Shown: positions 9,084 to 19,272 of the stretch, piece by piece | How the letters are laid out: every line of letters starts with the position of its first letter | Numbering within the stretch: position 1 is the stretch's first letter | Assembly (NCBI RefSeq): GCF_016583745.1 | Contig: NZ_NRRQ01000009.1 | Coordinates: 27,732 to 91,731, forward strand | Direction of reading: 5' to 3' | DNA: 64,000 nt | Origin: Chromatium okenii | GTDB taxonomy: Bacteria; Pseudomonadota; Gammaproteobacteria; Chromatiales; Chromatiaceae | Program-made: the position numbers and the translations under genes | Notes under the pieces: model-generated | The model's input: the letters and a program-made list of their open reading frames with translations, nothing else | What the model was told of the DNA's origin: nothing | Database searches by the model: none

Positions 9084-9434
9084 TCAATCGCCAGCCGCAG
9101 ATTCTGGCGGATCGTCATCACCAAACTTGATCCCCAGCAAACAGCGTCCTTCCTCCTCCAAAGGGCTGACCCACATCACCACCCCGACCCGCGTGGTCAC
9201 GCTCGGCCATTCCTGCACATTGCATTCAAATGACACCAGCAAGCGCGTGTGCAGCGGATAACAACGATCCGACCAGATGCGCATTCCGCCATCGCTAATA
9301 TCCCGCGACGCGCTGTCATAACTGCATTTCACCGCTTCGCCGAGCGCAGCATCCATCGGTTTCAGTTGCACTTCACAGCCTTCCATCAGTGAGCGTTGAT
9401 GCTGGCGGCGATTATCAAATTCGCTAGTTTCCAT
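9084..9434 (-). CDS. PilZ domain protein, predicted c-di-GMP binding
   Basis: Single PilZ domain protein of about 116 aa. Both halves of the c-di-GMP-binding signature are present: an arginine cluster near the N-terminus (RRQHQR) and SRDISDGGM (the D/N-x-S-x-x-G motif). I chose ATG 9434, with GGAA 6 bases upstream; a GTG 12 bases further upstream is the alternative. PilZ proteins of this size act as small effectors in surface and motility control. A diguanylate cyclase that could supply the ligand is encoded at 27944-29119. Confidence 0.85.
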   Translation of the reverse strand: METSEFDNRRQHQRSLMEGCEVQLKPMDAALGEAVKCSYDSASRDISDGGMRIWSDRCYPLHTRLLVSFECNVQEWPSVTTRVGVVMWVSPLEEEGRCLLGIKFGDDDPPESAAGD

Positions 9435-9729
9435 ACACGATTCCACGAGTTTTCCACAATGAAAAAGCGCAACGAATAGAAGTCAACAATTTGTTTTGTA
9501 TCAATTAACTTCGCATCGAACTGTACGCATCAACGCTATTTTACACCGCTCAATTCGGAGTTTTGAGCAACGCAGATGACGAATAACCTTGCGTGTTATG
9601 ATGACATCATCATCCTGTTTCGGCCCCAGTTCGCAGATTTTGCAGATGATGGGTGGTGTTTCGCCCATGCAATCACTCTCGCTGTGGCAACCGACGCTTT
9701 AATTTTTCTCGCTTGACGCGCCTCCTGCC

Positions 9730-11844
9730 ATGATGTCCGCTCTCCAGACCCCTTATGCCACGCTGCCCGGACGCCGTTATCCGCCGGGTGCCACCGTTGA
9801 AGACGACGGTGTTAATTTTTCCATTTTCAGTCGCCACGCCACCGGCGCTGAATTATTGCTCTATGCCAGCGCCAGCAGCGCCGAACCATTTCAAATCGTT
9901 CGGCTTGATCCGCAAGTCAATCACACCTTTTTTTCATGGCATCTGCTAGTGGTCGATTTGCCGCCGGGCACCCATTACACCTGGCGCATGGACGGCCCCA
10001 ATCAGCCACAGGCGCACGGCTGGCGCTTTAATCCTGAGATCGAATTGGTTGATCCTTGGGCGCGGGCAATTAACACCTGCGACTGGCAACGCTTCCGGCG
10101 TTCGCGCACCGGCATTCAGCCCCACGATTCGCCCCGTGCTCTGGTGATCGCCGAAGAATACAACTGGGAAGGCGATGTCCCACTGCGGCTGCCGTCAGAA
10201 CAAACGGTGATTTATGAGCTGCACGTCGGCGGCTTCACCAGCCATCCCAGTTCCGGCGTCACCCATCCGGGCACCTTTCTCGGCTTGATTGAAAAAATCC
10301 CGTATCTACAAGCACTTGGGATCACACACGTTGAATTGATGCCGATTATGGCGTTTGACGAGCAGGACGTGCCCGAAGCGGTCTGGGACGCGGGGCTGAA
10401 AAATTATTGGGGCTACAGCAGCTTCGGCTTCTTCTCGCCGCATCCCGGCTACTGCGTCACTCCCGAACGCGGCACCCATCTCAACGAATTCCGCGAAATG
10501 GTCAAGGCGCTGCACCGCGCTAAAATCGGCGTCATTCTCGACGTCGTGTTCAACCACACCAGCGAAGGCGGCAGCACCGGCCCGACCTTGACTTTCAAAG
10601 GCATCGGCAACGAGACCTTTTATTGCCTCGACACGCTGGATAAAGCGAAATATCTCGACTTCACCGGCTGCGGCAACACCGTCAACGCCAATCATCCCAT
10701 CGTCGCCCATTTCATCGTCGACGCGCTGGAATACTGGGTGCGCGAGATGCACGTTGACGGTTTCCGCTTTGATCTCGCCAGCGCGATGGCGCGAGATGCG
10801 GACGGTCGCCCGATGGCCAATCCGCCGGTGCTGTGGGAAATTGAACTCTCAGACACGCTGGCGGCCGCCAAAATCATCGCTGAAGCGTGGGATGCCGCCG
10901 GGCTGTATCAGGTCGGTAGCTTTCCGGGCTATCGCTGGATGGAATGGAACGGGCGTTACCGCGACACCATTCGCCGTTTCGTGCGCGGCGATCCGGGGCT
11001 GGTGGCAGAAGTGGCGACGCGGCTGTCTGGCAGCAGCGATCTGTATCAAGCCAACCTGCGCCAGCCGATCAATTCGATCAATTTTGTCACCTGTCACGAC
11101 GGTTTTACGCTGTGGGATTTGGTGTCCTACAACCGCAAGCACAATCACGCCAATTGTGAAAAAGACCGCGACGGCAGCGATGACAACCTGAGTTGGAACT
11201 GCGGCATCGAAGGCGACACCAACGATCTGCAAGTGCTGGCGCTGCGGCAGCGGCAGGCCAAAAATTTGCTGGCGCTGCTGTTTTTGAGCCAAGGCATTCC
11301 GATGATGCTGGCGGGAGATGAGGTGTTGCGCACCCAGCACGGCAATAACAACACTTGGTGCCAAGACAACGCGCTTGGCTGGTTTGATTGGACGCTGGTG
11401 GAGCGCAACGCCGAGATGCTGCGCTTTGTGCGCGGGCTGATTGCGCTGCGCAAACGTCATCCGAGTTTACGGCGGCGGCATTTTCTGTCCGGCCAGCCGC
11501 AGGCAGGATCAGATGTGCCGGATGTGGTGTGGCACGGCACCACGCTCAATGCGCCGGCGTGGGATGACCCGCTGGCAGCGACGCTGGCGCTGACCTTGGC
11601 TCCGGCACATCAAAGTGAGGCACCGCTGCACATCATGCTCAACATGGGTGATGCCGCGTGTCATTTTGAGCTGCCGCGTCTGCCGCAACTGCGCTGGCGG
11701 CTGGATCGCTGGCAGTTGGCGCTGGATACCAGTCGCGCCGCGCCGTTGGATGTCAGCGCCCCGGGCGATCAGATCACGGTGGATTTTGCGCCGCTGCTGG
11801 TACGCGCCCGCAGCGTCGTGGTGTTGGAAGGACGCAGCGCCTAG
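9730..11844 (+). CDS. glgX: Glycogen debranching enzyme, GH13 isoamylase type
   Basis: Cleaves alpha-1,6 branches of glycogen limit dextrin. An N-terminal CBM48 (about residues 15-110) is followed by the GH13 barrel. All four catalytic regions are visible: DVVFNHT, DGFRFDLAS (nucleophile Asp), IIAEAWD (acid/base Glu) and FVTCHDGFTLWDLVSYN (His-Asp). Length 704 aa, as expected. The start is ATGATG at 9730. It stands alone: no glgA, glgB, glgC or glgP is adjacent. The 283-bp region upstream (9447-9729) has no gene that I can see. Confidence 0.93.
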   Translation: MMSALQTPYATLPGRRYPPGATVEDDGVNFSIFSRHATGAELLLYASASSAEPFQIVRLDPQVNHTFFSWHLLVVDLPPGTHYTWRMDGPNQPQAHGWRFNPEIELVDPWARAINTCDWQRFRRSRTGIQPHDSPRALVIAEEYNWEGDVPLRLPSEQTVIYELHVGGFTSHPSSGVTHPGTFLGLIEKIPYLQALGITHVELMPIMAFDEQDVPEAVWDAGLKNYWGYSSFGFFSPHPGYCVTPERGTHLNEFREMVKALHRAKIGVILDVVFNHTSEGGSTGPTLTFKGIGNETFYCLDTLDKAKYLDFTGCGNTVNANHPIVAHFIVDALEYWVREMHVDGFRFDLASAMARDADGRPMANPPVLWEIELSDTLAAAKIIAEAWDAAGLYQVGSFPGYRWMEWNGRYRDTIRRFVRGDPGLVAEVATRLSGSSDLYQANLRQPINSINFVTCHDGFTLWDLVSYNRKHNHANCEKDRDGSDDNLSWNCGIEGDTNDLQVLALRQRQAKNLLALLFLSQGIPMMLAGDEVLRTQHGNNNTWCQDNALGWFDWTLVERNAEMLRFVRGLIALRKRHPSLRRRHFLSGQPQAGSDVPDVVWHGTTLNAPAWDDPLAATLALTLAPAHQSEAPLHIMLNMGDAACHFELPRLPQLRWRLDRWQLALDTSRAAPLDVSAPGDQITVDFAPLLVRARSVVVLEGRSA

Positions 11845-11916
11845 CGCGATCATTGCCGGGCGCTAAAACTGTATTGAGATCAATCGCTTCAATCACGATG
11901 ACAGGTAGGAAAGACG

Positions 11917-13953
11917 ATGCTGAACCGCTTGCCGATGGTGCGCAAATTGTTGTTTACCTTGGTGCCGCTGACGGTGGTCATGCTGCTCGGCACCGCGCTG
12001 CTCGTGCGGATGCTGGTACAGGAGACTGCGACCGCCAATGCGCTCGAATCGACGCGCCAGCTTGCGCACATCGAAGGCGAGCGGATCGTCAGTTATTTGA
12101 CCCAAGATTTGGCCAGCGTGAAGGCGCTGGCGAGCGTGGCGGCAACGCGAACGCAATTTCCCGACGCCACGCGCCGCGAGTCTTTCGACCAAGTGCTGGC
12201 GCGTTATCTCGCCGATCATCCGCATTTGCTGGCGGCGTGGACGGGCTGGGAACCGAATGCTTTTGATGGGCGCGATGCGCAATTTGTGGGCACGGCGGGG
12301 CACGATGCGAGCGGGCGTTATGTGCCGTATTGGTATCGCAACGGCGACAAGATCGCGCTGGAACCGCTGGTGGATTACGACACGCCGGGCGCGGGCGATT
12401 ATTACCTGCTGGTGAAACAAACCCGCAAGCCAGTGATTTTGGAGCCGTATCTGTATCCGGTGGGCGGCGTCACCAAGCTGATCACCTCAATTGTGGTGCC
12501 GCTGCTGGAAAACGGGCGCTTTGTGGGCGTGGTGGGCGTGGATTTGCTGATTGCTGAAATTCAAGAAAAGACTAAAAAAATTCAACTTTTTAACGGCACC
12601 TTTGCGTTTTTTAGTCATGGCGGCACCGTGATTGCTCATCCTGATCCGGCGCGGCTGGGGCGCAACATGCGCGAGACGGAAGGCGATGTGTTGGGCGAGG
12701 ATTTGCCGCGTTTCGTTGCAGCAGTGACCGACGTGCAACCCTTTATGGCGCTGCGCCACAGCAGCTTGTATCCAGACGAAACGCTGATTATCAGCGAGCC
12801 AATCCCGCTCGGCGACACCGGCGATGCGTGGTCAATTGCGCTGGCGGTGCCGATGGGCAGCGTGTTGACGGTGACGACGCAGTTGATGCAGCAGATGTTG
12901 CTCATCAGCAGCGTGGGGCTGGTGTTGATGATCGCGTTGATTTGGCTGTTGAGCCGCAGCATCGCGCATCCGCTGCGTGAGGTGGTTGCCGTGCTGGAAG
13001 ACATCGCCAGCGGTGAGGGCGATTTGACCCGCCAATTGCCGGTGCAGGGCAATGATGAAATCACGCATCTGGCGACGGCGTTTAATCGCTTTGTTGATAA
13101 AATTCATACGCTTGTGCGCCAAACCACTGACGCTGTGACCCAGCTCACAACGGCAGCCGCGCATCTGTCGGACGGCAGCGAAGAGGCCAAGGCGCAGGTG
13201 GAGCGTCAGCGCACGGAGACTGAGCAGGTGGCGACTGCGATGCACGAAATGACGGCGACGGTGCAGGAAGTGTCGCGGAATGCCAACAGTGCCGCTCATG
13301 CTGCCCGCGATGCCAATCAGGAAGCGGGTAAAGGTGAGCGGATCGTGCAAAACACGGTGGCAGCGATTGAGGCGCTGGCGCGTGACATCGACGCGGCTGC
13401 CGAGGTGATTCGGCGTTTGGAAACTGATTCCGACACCATCGGCAAGGTGCTGGATGTGATTCGCAGCATCGCCGAGCAGACCAATTTGCTGGCGCTCAAT
13501 GCGGCAATTGAAGCCGCCCGCGCTGGTGAACAGGGACGCGGGTTTGCGGTGGTCGCCGATGAAGTGCGCACCTTGGCGAGTCGCACCCAAGAATCCACCA
13601 AAGAAATTCAAACGATGATTGAACGGCTGCAAGCTGGCGCAGAAAGTGCGGTTTCGGCGATGCAGCAAAGTCGTTCCCGTTCAGTTGAAACGGTGGCGCA
13701 AGCCGGACAAGCTGGCGCGGCGTTGAATTCAATTGCCACGGCAATTGTGCGGATTGATGATATGAATACGCAAATTGCCAGCGCGGCGGAAGAACAAAGC
13801 GCAGTCGCAGAAGAAATCAATCGCAATGTGAATAACATCACGCAATCAGTGGAAATGACTGCGCAAGGCTCGCGGACAATTGCCAATTCAAGTGAACAAT
13901 TGGCGCAATTGGCGAATGGATTGCAAGCGCGGCTGCGTCAATTCCGTATTTAA
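11917..13953 (+). CDS. Methyl-accepting chemotaxis protein with Cache sensor
   Basis: Transmembrane chemoreceptor, 678 aa. Order: TM1 at about 8-32; periplasmic double-Cache-like sensor at about 35-320 (segments [14 protein letters not shown] and [12 protein letters not shown] are typical); TM2 at about 325-348; HAMP; then the cytoplasmic signalling hairpin with the hallmark tip [19 protein letters not shown] followed by [12 protein letters not shown]. The start ATG 11917 follows an AGGTAGGAAAG ribosome site. No C-terminal NWETF-type CheR tether is seen. No che genes lie nearby. The ligand is unknown; Cache receptors often sense small organic acids or amino acids. Confidence 0.93.
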   Translation: MLNRLPMVRKLLFTLVPLTVVMLLGTALLVRMLVQETATANALESTRQLAHIEGERIVSYLTQDLASVKALASVAATRTQFPDATRRESFDQVLARYLADHPHLLAAWTGWEPNAFDGRDAQFVGTAGHDASGRYVPYWYRNGDKIALEPLVDYDTPGAGDYYLLVKQTRKPVILEPYLYPVGGVTKLITSIVVPLLENGRFVGVVGVDLLIAEIQEKTKKIQLFNGTFAFFSHGGTVIAHPDPARLGRNMRETEGDVLGEDLPRFVAAVTDVQPFMALRHSSLYPDETLIISEPIPLGDTGDAWSIALAVPMGSVLTVTTQLMQQMLLISSVGLVLMIALIWLLSRSIAHPLREVVAVLEDIASGEGDLTRQLPVQGNDEITHLATAFNRFVDKIHTLVRQTTDAVTQLTTAAAHLSDGSEEAKAQVERQRTETEQVATAMHEMTATVQEVSRNANSAAHAARDANQEAGKGERIVQNTVAAIEALARDIDAAAEVIRRLETDSDTIGKVLDVIRSIAEQTNLLALNAAIEAARAGEQGRGFAVVADEVRTLASRTQESTKEIQTMIERLQAGAESAVSAMQQSRSRSVETVAQAGQAGAALNSIATAIVRIDDMNTQIASAAEEQSAVAEEINRNVNNITQSVEMTAQGSRTIANSSEQLAQLANGLQARLRQFRI

Positions 13954-13991
13954 TTGATCACCCCTTTTCACCATTCAATGCCGCGCCAAAA

Positions 13992-16900
13992 ATGTATCAG
14001 CAGATGCGATCCCGTGTTTATCACAATTGGCACCTCGCTTTATTCTTGAGCGTGATTCATTTGGCGGCACTGACGCATCCCGCGCCAGCCGCCGCCAATT
14101 CAATACCCGCGCCATTTCTTCAAACTCTCCCCATTCCCGCGTGGCTCCCCGCGCCATTGCAACCTTGGCTCCCGTGGGTGCTCGCCACCGACGGTCAAGA
14201 TCGCCGTCATTGTCCGCTTGATCTGCGCAGTGGCGAACGGCGCTGCGCGTGGGCGGGGCGTTTAGAACTCGATCTCGACAGCAACGGCGGGCATTTTGCG
14301 CAAACGTGGACGGTATTGGCGACCACTTGGATCGCGCTGCCGGGCGATGCCGCGCTCTGGCCGCAAACCGTCCGCGACGGCGACCAGCCGCTGCCGGTGC
14401 TGCCACATGCCGGGCATCCGGCAGTGCGGCTTGATGCCGGTGAACATCGTTTAACTGGGCAATTTCAGTGGGCGACGGCGACGCTGCCGGATGCGTTGCC
14501 GGTGCCAGCCGCGACTGGCTTATTCACGCTGCGCCGCAACGGGCAACTGCAACCGCAGCCGCGTTTGGAGCCGGATGGACGGCTGTGGCTGCGCGATCCG
14601 ACCGCCGCGCCAGCCGATGCAGCGGGCGATTGGCTGCGCGTGACGGTGCTGCGGCGAATTGAGGACGAGCTACCGCTGCAAATGCGGACGCGGTTGGAAC
14701 TCACCGTTGGCGGACGGGCGCGAGAAATCCAACTCGGCCCAGTGCCGATTGGCGACGGCGTGCCGTTTGATCTGAACAGTCCGCTGCCAGCACGCTTGGA
14801 GCCAGATGGCATGTTGCGGGTGCAGGTGCGACCGGGGCAGTGGACGCTGGAGGTTGCCACCGCGCATCCCGATCTCAACGTCCCACTGACTTTGACGCCG
14901 CGCCCCGCGCCCTGGCCGGCGGTGGAGATTTGGGCATTTGCGGCGCGACCAGATTTGCGGCAGGTCACGGTCAGCGGAGCGCCAGCACTTGATCCGCAGC
15001 AAACGCAACTCCCGGCGGAGTGGTCAGCGTTGCCGGTGTATCGCCTCGGCGCTGGTGACACGCTGCGGCTGGATGAGCAACGGCGCGGTGATCCGACGCC
15101 CGATCCCGACCGGCTGCAACTCAACCGCGAGCTGTGGCTGGATTTCACCGGCAGCGGCTACAGCGTGCAGGATCGGATCAGCGGGCAATTGACGCGCACT
15201 TGGCGGCTGGAAGCGGATGCGCGGTTGCAGCTCGGTCAGGTGCAAATCGCCGGGCAAGCAGTGCCGATTAACCGGCTCGGCGACGGCGCAGCGGCTGGCG
15301 TGGAGGTGCGACGCGGGCTGGTGAACGTCAGCGCCGATGGGCGTTTAGAGCTGCCAATCAATCAGTTACCGGCATCGGGCTGGGCGCTGCGGTTTGATTC
15401 TGCCCAGACCACGCTGCATCTGCCGCCGGGCTGGGACGTGTTGGCGATTTCTGGCGTCGATAACGTGCCGAATACATGGCTGACGCGCTGGACGTTGCTG
15501 GATTTGTTTTTACTGCTGATCGTCGTCATCGGCGCAGCGCGACTGTGGGGCGCGAGCTGGGGCGCAGTGGCTTTGCTCGCGCTGGTGTTGACGTGGCAAG
15601 CGCCGGACGCGCCGCAGCAAGTCTGGCTGCATCTGCTCGCTGCGACTGCGTTACGCCGGGCGGTGCTGACCGCAGCATTCGGCGGGCGCTGGGTACAGCA
15701 AGTGGTGACGGGTTATTGGCGCGGGAGCGTGCTGGCGCTGCTGTTGATTGGCTTGTCGTTTGTTATCACGCAGGTGCGCACCGGCATTTATCCGCAACTC
15801 ACGCATCCCGCTGCGTTGGCGCGAGCCGGTGACGGTTTTGGCAACGCCGAAGTGCAGTTCGCGCCGCAGGTTTCCGGTTTGACTGAGGACGCAGTGGACG
15901 CGCTACCGGCAGCGCCAATCGCCCGCGAGATGCTGTCATCGACAGCGCGGCGCAAGAGCGCCAGCCCAGCTTCAGCACCGCCGCAGCCGTTGGAAGTGAT
16001 TGATCCGCAAGCGCAAATCCAAACTGGCGTCGGCGTTCCGACTTGGCACTGGCAGCAGGTGACGCTGGCATGGAGCGGGCCGGTCGGCGCGACGGAAGCG
16101 GCGCAACTCTGGCTGCTGACGCCGCCGCTGCAATTGGGAGTGGCGCTGCTCGGCAGTCTGTTGATGGGGCTACTCGGCTGGCGCTTGAGCGGTTGGCAAC
16201 TGCCGCAGCCGACGGCAGCGGGAATGAAAACGGCGCTGGTGCTGATGGCGGCGCTGACCGGCGGGCTGCATTCCGAGCCGACGCTGGCAGAGGAATTGCC
16301 GTCGCCAAAGCTGTTGCAAGAATTGCGCGAGCGGCTCCTCGCTCCGCCAGATTGTGTGCCGCACTGCGTGGAATTGGCGCGGTTGGCGGTGCGAGCGGAT
16401 GCGACTGTTTTAACGCTGGAATTGACGCTGGACGCAGCAACGGCAGTCGCTGCGCCAGTGCCGGGCGGCAGTGGCGCGTGGTCGCCGCAGCAGGTTGAAG
16501 TGGATGGCGCGGCGCTGGAGCTGATGCAGCGGGATGCGGCGGGGCAATTGGTTGTGCCGCTCGCTGCCGGTCAGCATCAAGTGATTTTGCGGGGCGCAAT
16601 TCCGGCGGCAGCGCAGCTTGATGTGCCGCTGCCGTTAGCGCCGCATCTGGTGATGGTGGACGTTGACGGCTGGCGCGTCGCCGGTTTGGAGGCGGAAACG
16701 ACGGTGACGCAGTTGCAGCTCGTTCGATTGGCGACGGCAGATGCTGCGCCATTGGCGACGCTGACGCAGGAGGCATTGCCGCCGTTGCTGCGCGTCGAAC
16801 GGCGGTTGCGATTTGGCGTGGAATGGCAGGTGGAAACGCGAGTGCTGCGCTTGTCTGCGCCAGAATTTGCGGTGCTGCTGCCGATCACGCTGCTGCCCAG

Positions 16901-18149
16901 TGAAGCGGTGCAAACGGCGGGAGTGGCGGTGGTTGACGGGCAAGTGCTCGCGGCGCTGCCGCCGGGCGTGACCGAATTGACGTGGACGGCGCGGCTTGAT
17001 CCGGTCAGTGCATTGACGTTGACGGCGAGCGCCGATCCGCGCTTGAGCGAATTGTGGACGCTTGATCTGAGCACGTTGTGGCATTTGACTTGGCACGGAC
17101 TCGCGCCGGTGTATCAACGCGAGCCGCTGGCGCAGTGGCTTCCGCAGTGGCGACCCCGCGCTGGTGAGCAGTTGACGCTGGAGTTGACGCGCCCGCTGGG
17201 AGTGCCCGGCGCAACGCTGACATTTGATCGCGTCGCGGCGCAGATCGCGCCGGGGCAGCGCGGGAGCACGGTGACGCTGACGTTGGCGCTGCGCAGCAGT
17301 CGCGGTGGAAATCATCTACTGCCGTTGCCAGCGGGCGTTGAGCCGCTGCGAATTGCGCTTGATGGACGGGTGCTGCCGGTGCCAATTGCGGCAGCGGATG
17401 GGACGATTGCAGTTGAATTGCCGCTGGTGCCCGGCAGCCAGCAGGTGACGCTGACGTGGCGCGATCCGCAGCCGCTGGGATTTCACTTGACGCCGAGGCT
17501 GCCGGATGTGGGACAGCCAGCGGTGAATCTCAATGTGCGGGTGCAGATGCCGACTGATCGCTGGATTTTATTGACGACTGGCCCGCTGCTGGGGCCGGCA
17601 GTATTGGTGTGGGGCGTATTGCTGGTGGTGACGGGAATGGCGCTGGCGCTGGGTCGCAGCCGCTTGACGCCGTTACGCACCCGCGATTGGCTGCTGCTCG
17701 GCGTGGGGCTGAGTGTGGCGCAAGTGTGGGCGAACCTGTTGATTGTTGGCTGGTTATTTGCTCTCGGCGCACACCAGCGGCAGCGGCAATTGCACACCGT
17801 ACCGGCGGGCTGGCGTTTGTGGCTGCTGCACACGGGATTGGCGGGATTGACGCTAGCGGCGTTAATTGCGTTGTTAATTGCAATTCAACAGGGTTTATTG
17901 GGTTATCCCGATATGCACATTGCGGGTAATGATTCGACTGCGCATGTATTGAATTGGTATCAAGATCGCACAGATAACGCCTTGCCGAAAGTGGAGATTT
18001 ATTCGCTGCCATTATGGGTATATCGCGCATTGATGCTGGCGTGGGCATTATGGTTGGCAGTGCGCCTATTGAATTGGTTGCGCTGGGGGTGGAATGCCAT
18101 TGCAGCGCCGATAAAGCATGAGCAAGTGAGTGATGCGCTGGCACATTAA
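13992..18149 (+). CDS. Very large multi-span membrane protein of unknown function
   Basis: 1385 residues, unrecognised. A signal peptide-like N-terminus (about 15-36) leads to a beta-rich, proline-rich extracytoplasmic part up to about residue 490. Then come hydrophobic helices near 498-530, 577-595 and 712-730, and a signal-like stretch near 745-765. A second large extracytoplasmic region (about 770-1190) follows, with a CVPHC motif near 788. A C-terminal bundle of about five helices ends near residue 1360. The layout is therefore sensor/beta domain, membrane block, second beta domain, membrane block. The last 300 bp are clearly more AT-rich than the rest. It overlaps the next gene (DUF4892-OmpA) by 17 bp, so both are probably expressed together, perhaps as an envelope pair. 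Confidence 0.8.
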   Translation: MYQQMRSRVYHNWHLALFLSVIHLAALTHPAPAAANSIPAPFLQTLPIPAWLPAPLQPWLPWVLATDGQDRRHCPLDLRSGERRCAWAGRLELDLDSNGGHFAQTWTVLATTWIALPGDAALWPQTVRDGDQPLPVLPHAGHPAVRLDAGEHRLTGQFQWATATLPDALPVPAATGLFTLRRNGQLQPQPRLEPDGRLWLRDPTAAPADAAGDWLRVTVLRRIEDELPLQMRTRLELTVGGRAREIQLGPVPIGDGVPFDLNSPLPARLEPDGMLRVQVRPGQWTLEVATAHPDLNVPLTLTPRPAPWPAVEIWAFAARPDLRQVTVSGAPALDPQQTQLPAEWSALPVYRLGAGDTLRLDEQRRGDPTPDPDRLQLNRELWLDFTGSGYSVQDRISGQLTRTWRLEADARLQLGQVQIAGQAVPINRLGDGAAAGVEVRRGLVNVSADGRLELPINQLPASGWALRFDSAQTTLHLPPGWDVLAISGVDNVPNTWLTRWTLLDLFLLLIVVIGAARLWGASWGAVALLALVLTWQAPDAPQQVWLHLLAATALRRAVLTAAFGGRWVQQVVTGYWRGSVLALLLIGLSFVITQVRTGIYPQLTHPAALARAGDGFGNAEVQFAPQVSGLTEDAVDALPAAPIAREMLSSTARRKSASPASAPPQPLEVIDPQAQIQTGVGVPTWHWQQVTLAWSGPVGATEAAQLWLLTPPLQLGVALLGSLLMGLLGWRLSGWQLPQPTAAGMKTALVLMAALTGGLHSEPTLAEELPSPKLLQELRERLLAPPDCVPHCVELARLAVRADATVLTLELTLDAATAVAAPVPGGSGAWSPQQVEVDGAALELMQRDAAGQLVVPLAAGQHQVILRGAIPAAAQLDVPLPLAPHLVMVDVDGWRVAGLEAETTVTQLQLVRLATADAAPLATLTQEALPPLLRVERRLRFGVEWQVETRVLRLSAPEFAVLLPITLLPSEAVQTAGVAVVDGQVLAALPPGVTELTWTARLDPVSALTLTASADPRLSELWTLDLSTLWHLTWHGLAPVYQREPLAQWLPQWRPRAGEQLTLELTRPLGVPGATLTFDRVAAQIAPGQRGSTVTLTLALRSSRGGNHLLPLPAGVEPLRIALDGRVLPVPIAAADGTIAVELPLVPGSQQVTLTWRDPQPLGFHLTPRLPDVGQPAVNLNVRVQMPTDRWILLTTGPLLGPAVLVWGVLLVVTGMALALGRSRLTPLRTRDWLLLGVGLSVAQVWANLLIVGWLFALGAHQRQRQLHTVPAGWRLWLLHTGLAGLTLAALIALLIAIQQGLLGYPDMHIAGNDSTAHVLNWYQDRTDNALPKVEIYSLPLWVYRALMLAWALWLAVRLLNWLRWGWNAIAAPIKHEQVSDALAH

Positions 18150-19206
18150 ATCCAGTTATCAAATTGGTTTAGTATTCGCGTTGGCGCTGTGGATAACGAC
18201 AGCGCCCGCATTTGATTTAACCCAAGATGTCCCGAATGCGGTTGAACTTCCCTATTTGCCGCGCTTCGCCAATACGATATTGATTGGCTATGAACAACAC
18301 GCGGCGGCAACGACTAAAATTCCTACTGCGGCATGGCAGAGTCGCGCTAAAAAAAGCGATTGGGAAGAGGCATTGACGCTTAATGGTGAAGTGACGCGGT
18401 TGTTATATCTCGCGCCCCCGAAAGTGAATTCTTTAGAAGTCATGCGCTATTATCAAAAACAGTTAGCGGAGCTGGGGTATCAATCGCTTTTTCAATGCGC
18501 GGGTACGAAATACTGCGGGCAGAATGTAGACGATTTTTATAGTAACGCCACGCATGGTAAACAGTTTATCAGCAATTATATTTTGCGTTCCGTGTATTCG
18601 GCAGGTTCAGTGCGCGATCCGCGCATTCAGGTTGTGCAACGCTTACACGATGGCACTGAATCTTATGTATTTCTCTTTGCAGCATTGCAAGATAATTATG
18701 CGGATTCCGCTGCCGGAGAACGGGTTGCAATTTTTATTGAAGCGGTCGTTACCCAGCAAGCTGCTGCGCCACCGCCAGAATCGTCCTCAACTGCGCCATC
18801 TCATCATACAACCGTCACGAATGCTGTATTAAATGCGACGGAGTTGGCGCAGCAATTAACGGATACTGGACGCGCTGTGTTATACGCAATTGAATTTGAT
18901 GATGCACAACAAACCATCCGCCCCGCTGCTGATGCGCAATTAGAGCAAATTGCGTTATTGTTGCAACAACAGCCACAATTGACGCTGTATATTGTGGGGC
19001 ATACGGATAATGTTGGCGAATTAAAATCCAATTTGCAACGTTCACAACAACGTGCCAGTCAAGTGATGCAGGCGTTAATTCAACGGTTTAACATTGCCGC
19101 TAAACGGTTGGCGGCAACCGGTATGGCACATCTGGCTCCGGTTACGAGTAATGCGGAACCAGCGGGGCGAATGCGTAATTACCGGATTGAATTGGTGGTG
19201 AATTAA
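18133..19206 (+). CDS. DUF4892 / OmpA-like envelope protein
   Basis: 357 aa from ATG 18133; a GTG directly before it is in frame. A signal peptide (residues about 8-26, ending APAFD) is followed by a DUF4892-like domain (about 30-200) with the CAGTKYCGQN segment carrying two cysteines. A low-complexity linker follows, then a C-terminal OmpA-like peptidoglycan-binding domain (about 250-357) with the hallmark IVGHTDNVG...N..S..RA..V pattern and RNYRIEL ending. It probably sits in the outer membrane or periplasm bound to peptidoglycan. The start overlaps the end of the preceding giant membrane protein gene. Confidence 0.85.
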   Translation: MRWHIKSSYQIGLVFALALWITTAPAFDLTQDVPNAVELPYLPRFANTILIGYEQHAAATTKIPTAAWQSRAKKSDWEEALTLNGEVTRLLYLAPPKVNSLEVMRYYQKQLAELGYQSLFQCAGTKYCGQNVDDFYSNATHGKQFISNYILRSVYSAGSVRDPRIQVVQRLHDGTESYVFLFAALQDNYADSAAGERVAIFIEAVVTQQAAAPPPESSSTAPSHHTTVTNAVLNATELAQQLTDTGRAVLYAIEFDDAQQTIRPAADAQLEQIALLLQQQPQLTLYIVGHTDNVGELKSNLQRSQQRASQVMQALIQRFNIAAKRLAATGMAHLAPVTSNAEPAGRMRNYRIELVVN

Positions 19207-19272
19207 CCGCGCTTATTTTGTCACTGCTGACTTTTCAGTCGTGACGATCTTTTCTTTATTGAGAGTGTGACA

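Noticed and set aside
11845..11916. Sigma-28 (flagellar) promoter before the first chemoreceptor
   Set aside because: A TAAA box occurs, but 15 bases later the sequence does not match GCCGATAA; the same holds before the second chemoreceptor.
15799..16776. 325-codon leftward frame inside the giant membrane protein gene
   Set aside because: Composition is Ala/Pro/Arg-rich as expected from an antisense frame of a GC-rich gene; no motif and no ribosome site.
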